Below are positions 1 through 6,808 of a DNA stretch of 64,000 nt, piece after piece (the first letter of the stretch is position 1; every line of letters begins with the position of its first letter). The position numbers were made by a program, and so were the translations under genes. This DNA is from RGIG4079 sp045531405 (lineage in GTDB: Bacteria > Bacteroidota > Bacteroidia > Bacteroidales > Muribaculaceae): NCBI GenBank assembly GCA_045531405.1, contig JAZSDX010000009.1:41506-105505 (forward strand), written 5' to 3'. The notes under the pieces are model-generated. The model saw nothing but the letters and a program-made list of their open reading frames with translations. It was not told where the DNA came from and made no database searches.

Positions 1-2
1 CG

Positions 3-224
3 TTTTTTGAATATTGTTTTCAAGTGCCTGCCAATCGCATAGGCTTTGATGGAAATGGAGGCCCTTTTTCTTTAATTCAACTTAAAGTAATGCAAGAGGT
101 GATTACTCTTGTGGTATTTGTGATATTTAGTTTGGTCGCATTTGAAAATACCGAAATTAGATGGAATCACATTCTCGCATTTATATTCCTTGTTGCAGCA
201 GTATATCTTGTGTTTATGAAATAA
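3..224 (+). CDS. DMT-superfamily membrane protein, DUF486 (C-terminal part only)
   Basis: This is the 3' end of a gene that begins before the window. The reading frame is open from base 3 and encodes about 73 residues. It contains the stretch QVPANRIG followed by two hydrophobic segments (around VITLVVFVIFSLVAF and ILAFIFLVAAVYLVF). This matches my memory of the C-terminus of the small four-helix DUF486 proteins, relatives of drug/metabolite transporters. Residues EYCFQ lie upstream of the GTG that could be mistaken for a start, so that GTG is internal. The substrate is unknown. An intrinsic terminator follows the stop codon. Confidence 0.75.
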   Translation, partial: FFEYCFQVPANRIGFDGNGGPFSLIQLKVMQEVITLVVFVIFSLVAFENTEIRWNHILAFIFLVAAVYLVFMK

Positions 225-251
225 TGCATAATTGAATATTTAACGAAATTT

Positions 252-296
252 ATCCCCGGAAATTCTTGCTTTTTCGGGGATTGTTTTTTATTTTTG
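252..296 (+). terminator. Intrinsic terminator after the DUF486 gene, overlapping the gdhA promoter
   Basis: TCCCCG (253-258) pairs with CGGGGA (275-280). An inner AAA/TTT pairing extends the stem, and a U-rich run (281-295) follows. The gdhA -33 box lies in the hairpin loop and its -7 box in the U-tract, so terminator and promoter share the same DNA. Confidence 0.75.
266..296 (+). promoter_or_regulatory. Predicted gdhA promoter (Bacteroidetes type)
   Basis: A -33 TTG at 266-268 and a -7 TATTTTTG (TAnnTTTG) at 289-296 are separated by 20 nt, the usual spacing for the Bacteroidetes primary sigma factor. This leaves an untranslated leader of about 25-30 nt before gdhA. Confidence 0.65.
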
Positions 297-328
297 TAAA
301 CTAACCTTACCATTTAAAACATAATATT

Positions 329-1666
329 ATGGATATTAATAGTATCTTAAATGCCCTTGAAGCAAAACACCCGGGCGAAAATGAATACTTACAAGCGGTT
401 AAAGAAGTTCTTATGTCGGTTGCTGATGTTTACAATCAACACCCTGAGTTTGAGCGAAATCGCATTATCGAGCGCATGGTTGAACCTGATCGCATTGTCA
501 CATTCCGTGTTACATGGCTTGATGATAAAGGCGATGTGCAAACTAATCTTGGTTATCGTGTGCAATTCAACAATGCAATTGGTCCATATAAAGGTGGCAT
601 TCGTTTCCATGCGTCAGTCAACCTCTCTATTCTTAAATTCCTCGGTTTTGAACAAACTTTCAAAAACGCATTAACCACACTCCCAATGGGTGGTGGCAAA
701 GGTGGTAGTGACTTCTCTCCAAGAGGTAAGAGTGATCGTGAAATTATGCGTTTCTGCCAGGCATTTATGATTGGATTATGGAAAAACCTTGGTCCCGATC
801 GCGATGTGCCTGCCGGAGATATTGGTGTTGGTGGTCGCGAAGTTGGATATATGTATGGAATGTATAAAAAACTTGTAGAGGAACATAATGGTACTTTCAC
901 GGGCAAAGGACTTGACTTTGGTGGATCTTTAATTCGTCCTGAAGCGACAGGTTTTGGTGCGTTATATTTTGTTGAAAATATCTTAGCTAAGCACAACGAT
1001 ACAATTGCAGGTAAAACTGTGGCGATTTCTGGTTTTGGGAATGTGGCATGGGGTGCAGCTCTTAAGGCTACTGAACTTGGAGCAAAAGTGGTTACTATTT
1101 CGGGGCCTGATGGTTATATCTATGACCCCGATGGTATTAGTGGAGAAAAGATAAATTATATGCTTGAACTTCGTGCGTCGGGTAATGATATTGTGGCTCC
1201 ATATGCCGAAGAATTTCCTAGTGCGACATTCTATGAAGGTCGCAAACCATGGGAACAAAAAGTAGATATTGCACTACCTTGTGCAACTCAAAATGAACTT
1301 GATGGCGAAGATGCAAAGATGCTGATAGAAAACAAAGTAATGTTAGTGGCTGAAGTGTCAAATATGGGTTGCACTCCTGAAGCTATTGATGCGTTTATTG
1401 AATCTCGCACTATGTATGCACCTGGAAAGGCTGTTAATGCCGGGGGTGTAGCTACTTCAGGTCTTGAAATGAGCCAAAATGCGATGCATTTGCAATGGAG
1501 TGCCGAAGAAGTTGATGAAAAGCTCAAAAGCATTATGAAAAATATCCACACTCAGTGTGTCGCTTATGGTACAGAACCTGATGGGTATATTAACTATATG
1601 AAAGGTGCAAACATTGCAGGTTTCATGAAGGTAGCAAATGCAATGATGGGACAAGGTGTGATATGA
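329..1666 (+). CDS. gdhA: NADP-type glutamate dehydrogenase
   Basis: The gene encodes a 445-residue cytosolic enzyme that interconverts 2-oxoglutarate plus ammonium and glutamate, a main ammonium-assimilation route in Bacteroidales. The length is typical of the hexameric short form. The substrate-binding stretch YKGGIRFH (87-94) and the catalytic-lysine motif PMGGGKGGSDF (lysine near 124) are present. A Rossmann nucleotide site follows (AISGFGNVAWGA, about 228-240). The ATG at 329 fits the promoter upstream. NADP rather than NAD preference is inferred from similarity to the anabolic enzyme. The gene appears monocistronic, with terminators on both sides. Confidence 0.96.
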   Translation: MDINSILNALEAKHPGENEYLQAVKEVLMSVADVYNQHPEFERNRIIERMVEPDRIVTFRVTWLDDKGDVQTNLGYRVQFNNAIGPYKGGIRFHASVNLSILKFLGFEQTFKNALTTLPMGGGKGGSDFSPRGKSDREIMRFCQAFMIGLWKNLGPDRDVPAGDIGVGGREVGYMYGMYKKLVEEHNGTFTGKGLDFGGSLIRPEATGFGALYFVENILAKHNDTIAGKTVAISGFGNVAWGAALKATELGAKVVTISGPDGYIYDPDGISGEKINYMLELRASGNDIVAPYAEEFPSATFYEGRKPWEQKVDIALPCATQNELDGEDAKMLIENKVMLVAEVSNMGCTPEAIDAFIESRTMYAPGKAVNAGGVATSGLEMSQNAMHLQWSAEEVDEKLKSIMKNIHTQCVAYGTEPDGYINYMKGANIAGFMKVANAMMGQGVI

Positions 1667-1682
1667 TTTTTCATTTAATAGT

Positions 1683-1722
1683 AAAACAAATGGATTGCAT
1701 TATTGCAATCCATTTGTTTTTT
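1683..1722. terminator. Bidirectional terminator between gdhA and the DUF1015 gene
   Basis: ACAAATGGATTGCA (1686-1699) and TGCAATCCATTTGT (1704-1717) form a perfect 14-bp stem with a 4-nt loop. It is flanked by an A-run on the left and a T-run on the right, so it can terminate the converging transcripts. Confidence 0.85.
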
Positions 1723-1737
1723 ATATGTAATAGAATT

Positions 1738-2982
1738 TTAGTCCAATTTATGGATAACTAACCCTGAACGTAGTTTGGGTTCAAACCAAGTCGTTTTAGG
1801 AGGCATGATATTACCGGTGTCGGCAATATTCATCAATTGATCCATTGATACAGGATAAAGGGCAAGAGCCATGGCCATTTCTCCACTATCTACGCGGCGT
1901 TTCAACTCGCCAAGTCCACGGATGCCACCTACAAAGTCAATGCGTTTGTCGCTACGAAGATCTGTAATGCCGAGAATGTCACGTAGAATCAAGTCAGATG
2001 AAATAGTAACATCAAGAACACCAATAGGATCGGCATCGTTGTATCGACCATCTTTTGCTGTCAACGAATACCATTCGCCACCGAGGTATAGAGAGAAGTT
2101 GTGTAGAGCAATCGGACGATATTCTTCAGCGCCTTTTTTCTCAACGACGAAATCACTTTCGAGCAATGCTAGGAATTCTTCAGCACTATGACCATTGAGG
2201 TCTTTAACCACACGGTTGTAGTCGATGATTTTGAGGTGAGACGCAGGGAAGCATACCGCCAAGAAATAATTGTATTCTTCATCACCTTTGTGGTTCGGGT
2301 TTTGTTGCGCTTTTTCGTTTCCAACGAGGGCAGCAGCAGCAGTGCGATGATGTCCGTCGGCAATATATAAATAAGGAATATTGTTAAATTCTTTTGTAAT
2401 GGCTTCAATCATTTCTGCATCATCTATTACCCAGAAGTGGTGACCAAATCCATCGGGAGCAACAAAATCATATTCAGGAGCTTTTGCTGTAACTGTTTTG
2501 ATTATGTTTTCGAGAATTTCATTGTCGGGGAATGCAAAGAAAACTGGCTCAATGTTGGCATTATTGATGCGCACATGTTTCATGCGATCTTCCTCTTTGT
2601 CTCGACGAGTAAGTTCGTGTTTTTTGATGCGCTCGCTCATGTAGTCATCAACATTTGCAGCCACAACAATACCATATTGAGTGCGACCATCCATTGTTTG
2701 AGCATAGATATAATAATGCTCATTTTCATCTTGAACGAGCCAACCATTTTGTTGAAATGCGTTGAAATTTTCAACTGCTGAGTCATATACTTTTGGATCG
2801 TGTTCATCAGTGCCCGGCTCAAAATTTATTTCGGGCTTGATGATATGATAAAGTGATTTGGGATTGCCTTCAGCTTCTTGGCGTGCTTCTTCAGAGTTAA
2901 GAACGTCGTAAGGACGAGATGCTACCTCTGTGACTAATTCGCGAGGAGGGCGAACACCTTTGAATGGTTTTACGATTGCCAT
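1738..2982 (-). CDS. DUF1015 family protein
   Basis: The gene encodes a 414-residue soluble protein of the DUF1015 family. Family hallmarks are the N-terminal PFKGVRPP and SRPYDVL, the HELTRRDKEEDR stretch in the first third, and YIADGHHRTAAA near residue 210. Members are often annotated as SpoOJ/ParA/ParB/RepB-like, but no nuclease or ParB activity is established, and I see no membrane segment or signal peptide. It follows purA by 15 bp on the same strand and is probably cotranscribed with purA and fur. The biochemical role is unknown. Confidence 0.85.
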   Translation of the reverse strand: MAIVKPFKGVRPPRELVTEVASRPYDVLNSEEARQEAEGNPKSLYHIIKPEINFEPGTDEHDPKVYDSAVENFNAFQQNGWLVQDENEHYYIYAQTMDGRTQYGIVVAANVDDYMSERIKKHELTRRDKEEDRMKHVRINNANIEPVFFAFPDNEILENIIKTVTAKAPEYDFVAPDGFGHHFWVIDDAEMIEAITKEFNNIPYLYIADGHHRTAAAALVGNEKAQQNPNHKGDEEYNYFLAVCFPASHLKIIDYNRVVKDLNGHSAEEFLALLESDFVVEKKGAEEYRPIALHNFSLYLGGEWYSLTAKDGRYNDADPIGVLDVTISSDLILRDILGITDLRSDKRIDFVGGIRGLGELKRRVDSGEMAMALALYPVSMDQLMNIADTGNIMPPKTTWFEPKLRSGLVIHKLD

Positions 2983-2997
2983 ATCTTATATATTGTT

Positions 2998-4269
2998 TTA
3001 TTTGTTACGAATGATAGTTTGTTCACGGTCAGGACCAATTGAAACGATTGTGATAGGGGTTTTTAATGCATCTTCCAAGAATGCAATATATTCACTGAAT
3101 TCTTGAGGGAATTCATCTTCGCTCTTGAATTGAGTCATATCGGTTTTCCAACCTTTGAATGATTTATAAATAGGTTTGATTTGAACTTCATCGTCAATGC
3201 AGAATGGGAATTGGTTAGTTTCTTCTCCATTAATTTCGTAAGCAACGCAAGCTTTGATTTCATCAAATTGATCAAGTACATCGCTCTTCATCATGATAAG
3301 TTGTGTTACACCATTAATCATGATAGAATAGCGTAGTGCGACGAGGTCAATCCATCCACAACGGCGTTCACGACCGGTAACTGCTCCATATTCATGACCG
3401 ATATCGCGAATGCGAGCACCGGTTTCATCAAATAATTCAGTTGGGAAAGGACCACTACCTACGCGAGTACAATATGCTTTGAAAATACCAAAAACCTCTC
3501 CAATTTTATTGGGTGCAACGCCAAGTCCGGAACATGCTCCTGCACAAATGGTGTTAGATGATGTTACGAAAGGATATGAACCGAAATCAACATCTAATAA
3601 TGTTCCTTGAGCACCTTCGCAAAGGATTGTTTTGCCTTCGTCAAGAAGATTATTTATAACATATTCACTATCAATGATGTCATAACCTTTTATATATTCG
3701 ATTGCGTCGAGCCATTTTGTTTCAAGTTCAGTAATGTTGGGAGTTTCCCCCATCGCTTTAAGTTGAGCAAGATGCTTATCTCGAGCAACAGTATATTTTG
3801 CTCCAAAATTATGGAACGCATCACCTAAACGCAACCCATTGCGACTGATTTTGTCGGTGTATGTTGGTCCAATACCTTTGCCGGTTGTCCCAATTTTTGC
3901 ACCACCTTTGGCTTTTTCGTTAGCAGCATCAAGCAATCGGTGTGTTGGCATGATGAGGTGCACTTTCTTTGAAATTTTCAAAATTTCCTTTAATGCAATG
4001 CCACTTTTTTCTAATGCTTCTGCTTCTTCTCTGAATAAAACAGGATCAAGCACAACGCCATTGCCAATGATATTTACTTGACCATGTTGAAAAATACCAG
4101 AGGGAATAGAGCGTAATACATATTTCTTTCCTTCAAATTCAAGAGTATGCCCTGCATTAGGTCCACCTTGGAAGCGAGCTACTACATCATAACGAGGTGT
4201 AAGCACATCTACCACTTTGCCTTTTCCTTCATCGCCCCATTGGAGCCCGAGCAATACGTCAACTTTCAT
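2998..4269 (-). CDS. purA: Adenylosuccinate synthetase
   Basis: The protein has 423 residues. It joins IMP and aspartate with GTP hydrolysis, the first committed step from IMP to AMP. The N-terminal P-loop GLQWGDEGKGK (8-18) carries the catalytic Asp13. GPNAGHTLEF, GTTGKGIGPTYTDK, the CEGAQGTLLD stretch and the C-terminal GRERRCGWIDL are all in family order. The length is full. It lies 23 bp downstream of a Fur-family regulator and 15 bp upstream of DUF1015, so the three probably form one transcript read from the promoter before fur. Confidence 0.97.
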   Translation of the reverse strand: MKVDVLLGLQWGDEGKGKVVDVLTPRYDVVARFQGGPNAGHTLEFEGKKYVLRSIPSGIFQHGQVNIIGNGVVLDPVLFREEAEALEKSGIALKEILKISKKVHLIMPTHRLLDAANEKAKGGAKIGTTGKGIGPTYTDKISRNGLRLGDAFHNFGAKYTVARDKHLAQLKAMGETPNITELETKWLDAIEYIKGYDIIDSEYVINNLLDEGKTILCEGAQGTLLDVDFGSYPFVTSSNTICAGACSGLGVAPNKIGEVFGIFKAYCTRVGSGPFPTELFDETGARIRDIGHEYGAVTGRERRCGWIDLVALRYSIMINGVTQLIMMKSDVLDQFDEIKACVAYEINGEETNQFPFCIDDEVQIKPIYKSFKGWKTDMTQFKSEDEFPQEFSEYIAFLEDALKTPITIVSIGPDREQTIIRNK

Positions 4270-4292
4270 AGTTATATTAATGTTTTATATCG

Positions 4293-4775
4293 TTATATTT
4301 TGTTATTTTGTTTTTTAGCTTGTTTTTTGTTCTCACGTTGGCAACGGGAACAGATACCATATACATATAACGCAAAGTAGGCAGTGTGAAAAGTAGGATA
4401 TCGACGAGAATTTAGCATATTTACGAGTGCGATATCTTTGACTTCTTTTATGCGTCCACACTGAGTACATATCAAATGGTGATGATTCCCTATGCCTGTT
4501 ACTCTTTCATATTGAGCCGATTTGCCATCAAATTGATGCTTGCGAAGTAATCCACAATCAACAAATAATTGGATAGAATTGTAGAGCGTTGCTTTGCTTA
4601 CATGAAAACCATCTTGTTCCAATGCAGTATAGAGCATTTCGATAGAGAAATGCTCTGCAATGTCAAATACTTTATCCAATATGGCATAGCGTTCAGGGGT
4701 GCGTCTTAGTCGATTAGTATTAATATACTGAGTAAGCGTAGCCCGTGCTATTGTTTTTGATTTTTCATCGCTCAT
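4293..4775 (-). CDS. Fur-family transcriptional regulator
   Basis: The gene encodes a 160-residue Fur/PerR/Zur-type metal-sensing repressor. The N-terminal winged helix covers about residues 15-80 (RRTPERYAILDKVF; the recognition region reads VSKATLYNSIQLF). The dimerisation domain starts with NHHHLICTQCGRIKEV and ends with a second CxxC pair (CSRCQREN), which would hold structural zinc. A basic, Lys/Gln/Asn-rich tail follows. Which metal or peroxide it senses cannot be told from sequence. It is the first gene of a probable fur-purA-DUF1015 transcript, and no other metal genes are nearby. Confidence 0.9.
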   Translation of the reverse strand: MSDEKSKTIARATLTQYINTNRLRRTPERYAILDKVFDIAEHFSIEMLYTALEQDGFHVSKATLYNSIQLFVDCGLLRKHQFDGKSAQYERVTGIGNHHHLICTQCGRIKEVKDIALVNMLNSRRYPTFHTAYFALYVYGICSRCQRENKKQAKKQNNKI

Positions 4776-4782
4776 ATCGTTA

Positions 4783-4814
4783 CAAAGTTATATAAAACTT
4801 TCGGCATCTGCAAA
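4783..4814 (-). promoter_or_regulatory. Predicted promoter of the fur-purA transcript
   Basis: Read on the minus strand, a -33 TTTG (4811-4814), a 20-nt spacer and a -7 TAACTTTG (4783-4790) are all consensus. Only 7 nt separate the -7 box from the fur ATG, so the transcript would be leaderless or nearly so. Confidence 0.75.
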
Positions 4815-4893
4815 CTATATTATAACTCATTGCACTCAATGTTGATAAATAAAAAAGAAACAGCATAAACCGAGAAGTTTTGCTATTTCTTTG

Positions 4894-4981
4894 CGGAGTG
4901 AGGGGGATTCGAACCCCCGAGCCGCTTTTGGCGACTACACGCTTTCCAGGCGTGCCTCTTCAACCACTCGAGCACCACTCC
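4894..4981 (-). tRNA. tRNA-Ser (GGA anticodon)
   Basis: The 88-nt minus-strand sequence folds as a class II tRNA. The acceptor GGAGTGG pairs with TCACTCC, the anticodon loop reads CTGGAAA (GGA), and there is a long variable arm (GTCGCCAAAAGCGGC) and a T-loop GGTTCGAATCC. Position 73 is G and CCA is not encoded. The bases between this tRNA and the next gene (4982-5120) show no clear promoter or structure. Confidence 0.95.
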
Positions 4982-5120
4982 ATTAAATTTGAATGCAAAG
5001 ATAGAGAAAAAATGAAAATTGGAGATGAAAATTGATATTTTTTTGTTTTGCAGTGAGATTAATCATTGAACAAAATGCCGATAATGGTGTTTTATGTATA
5101 AATCTATAAATTTATATATT

Positions 5121-6185
5121 ATGAAAAAAATAGTTAGAGTTTTATCATTGTTATCAATTATGGCAATTGCCACAGCAGATGATACGGAAGCATGCACTCG
5201 TGTTGTGTATGTTGGTAATAACGGAGAAATTATTACTGGACGTACACTTGATTGGAAAACTCCAATTGGAACTAATTTGTATGTTATGCCTCGAGGAATG
5301 GAACGAGAGGGATATGATCAGCCAAACACTATAAAATGGAAATCGAAATATGGCAGTGTGGTATCGGTTGGATATGATGTCGGAGTAAATGAAGGTATGA
5401 ATGAAAAAGGGCTTGTGTGTAATTTGTTATATTTACCTGGTACGGTATATTCATTACCTAATGATACCCGACCATATATCTCGACATCGGTGTGGGCTCA
5501 ATATGTGTTAGATAATTTTGCGACAACAAGTGAAGCTGTGGCAGAATTAAAAAAAGATAAATTTCAGATAAACGCACCGGCAATGCCTGGTGGAAATGCG
5601 ACAACATTACATATGGCAATTTCAGACGCATCGGGTAATAGTGCGATAGTAGAGTATATAAATGGAGTTATTTCTATACATGAAGGAGTGGAATATCAAG
5701 TTATGACTAATGCTCCAACATACGATAAACAATTAGCTATAAATGAGTATTGGAAACGTATAGGAGGAATGAAGATGTTACCTGGAACTAACAATAGCTC
5801 CGATAGATTTGTTAGAGCTTCGTTCTATGTTGACGCATTGCCTAAGGAAGCAACACATCAAATGGCATTGGCCGGTGTATTTGGAATTATATATAATTGT
5901 TCGGTACCAATGGGAATCTCAACTCCCGATCAACCCGAAATATCGTCAACTCAATGGCGCTCGGTTTCGGATCAAAAGGATAAGGTGTATTATTTTGAAT
6001 CAACACTCAGTCCTGCAATAATTTGGGTAGATTTAGCAAAATGCGATCTCAGAGATGGTGCCTCGGTGTTAAAATTAGATTTGATAAACAATAAAAAAAC
6101 GTTGGTTGGTGAAATGAATAATATTATGGTTAAGTCCAAACCTTTTACTCCCATGTTTCACATACCAAAAGATATGAAATTATAA
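5121..6185 (+). CDS. Secreted linear-amide C-N hydrolase (choloylglycine hydrolase / penicillin V acylase family)
   Basis: The precursor is about 354 residues, with the start chosen at MKKIVRVL because a typical signal peptide begins there rather than nine codons earlier. Processing would expose Cys25 (sequence EACTRVV) as the N-terminal nucleophile. Relative to that Cys, Arg (+16) and Asp (+19) of TGRTLDW fit the conserved Ntn-hydrolase spacing. Later conserved sites are the Asn in LVCNLLYLPG, the Asn in MTNAPTYDKQ and the Arg in SSDRFVRASF. The family cleaves bile-salt amides, penicillin V or acyl-homoserine lactones. The substrate cannot be assigned by eye. The signal peptide points to the periplasm. 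It has no obvious operon partner. Confidence 0.88.
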   Translation: MKKIVRVLSLLSIMAIATADDTEACTRVVYVGNNGEIITGRTLDWKTPIGTNLYVMPRGMEREGYDQPNTIKWKSKYGSVVSVGYDVGVNEGMNEKGLVCNLLYLPGTVYSLPNDTRPYISTSVWAQYVLDNFATTSEAVAELKKDKFQINAPAMPGGNATTLHMAISDASGNSAIVEYINGVISIHEGVEYQVMTNAPTYDKQLAINEYWKRIGGMKMLPGTNNSSDRFVRASFYVDALPKEATHQMALAGVFGIIYNCSVPMGISTPDQPEISSTQWRSVSDQKDKVYYFESTLSPAIIWVDLAKCDLRDGASVLKLDLINNKKTLVGEMNNIMVKSKPFTPMFHIPKDMKL

Positions 6186-6209
6186 GAAGGAGAGATAATA
6201 TTGTAGTAA

Positions 6210-6256
6210 AAAGATAATGTAAGGTTGCAATATTTGTAAATCTTACATTATCTTTG
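6210..6256 (+). promoter_or_regulatory. 14-bp perfect inverted repeat overlapping a predicted promoter
   Basis: AAAGATAATGTAAG (6210-6223) and CTTACATTATCTTT (6242-6255) are perfect inverted copies around an 18-nt centre. The right arm contains a -7 box TATCTTTG (6249-6256), and a GTTG -33 box lies at 6224-6227. The stem may be an operator around the promoter, or the terminator of the upstream hydrolase, although the following U-tract is poor. The next ATG is only 4 nt after the -7 box. Confidence 0.5.
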
Positions 6257-6260
6257 CTTT

Positions 6261-6803
6261 ATGAAAGAGGAATTTTTTGAAACAAAAGAATTTTCAATAT
6301 CGACAAGTGCATATGTTCGGTCGGTGTTGTTTTCTTTGTTGTATCGTTGGTGTTGGGTGCCAATATTAATGTTAGTTATATGTGTCATACTTGCATTAAT
6401 GTTAAATACAGCATTTCTTTATGTGGCATTAATTTTAATATTTTTAATAATACCAACGTCCTTAATGTTTGTGTATTTTGTTCAATCAACAACCATCGAG
6501 GCGCGAATAGCTATTCTTAGAAAGAAAATAAGTATAGATAATTCAGGAATAACTGTGGATTTTGCGCCAATAAAAAGATTTAAGTATGAAAATGAGGATA
6601 GTTGTAATGATGAATTAATAGAAATACCCCCATCTTATATCCCAAGACAGAATGTGATAGGTGTTGAAAATTTGGGAAATACAGTAAGAATATACTTAAA
6701 TGGTGGAAAATATAAATTTATTTCAATTCCATTAGAGGTGGTGGAGGGAGATTGTGACGCATTTTTGGCATTCATTTTGCACTATAAGAGTGATTTTAAT
6801 TGA
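6261..6803 (+). CDS. Uncharacterised membrane protein with two TM helices and a cytoplasmic tail
   Basis: The protein has 180 residues. Two strongly hydrophobic segments lie at about 33-52 and 54-74, followed by a roughly 105-residue soluble tail that looks beta-rich (KKISIDNSGITVDFAP, NTVRIYLNGGKYKFISIPLE). The pattern of two helices followed by a small beta domain recalls YcxB-like or PH-like membrane proteins. I cannot confirm a family, and the function is unknown. It lies directly upstream of the TPR gene with a 5-nt gap, so the pair is probably translated from one mRNA. Confidence 0.7.
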   Translation: MKEEFFETKEFSISTSAYVRSVLFSLLYRWCWVPILMLVICVILALMLNTAFLYVALILIFLIIPTSLMFVYFVQSTTIEARIAILRKKISIDNSGITVDFAPIKRFKYENEDSCNDELIEIPPSYIPRQNVIGVENLGNTVRIYLNGGKYKFISIPLEVVEGDCDAFLAFILHYKSDFN

Positions 6804-6808
6804 GAATT

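Noticed and set aside
553..996. Long reverse-strand open frame inside gdhA
   Set aside because: It is antisense to a highly conserved enzyme, has no promoter and shows no protein-like composition; the same applies to other antisense frames such as those within hppA (61819-62487) and the flippase region (32493-33200).
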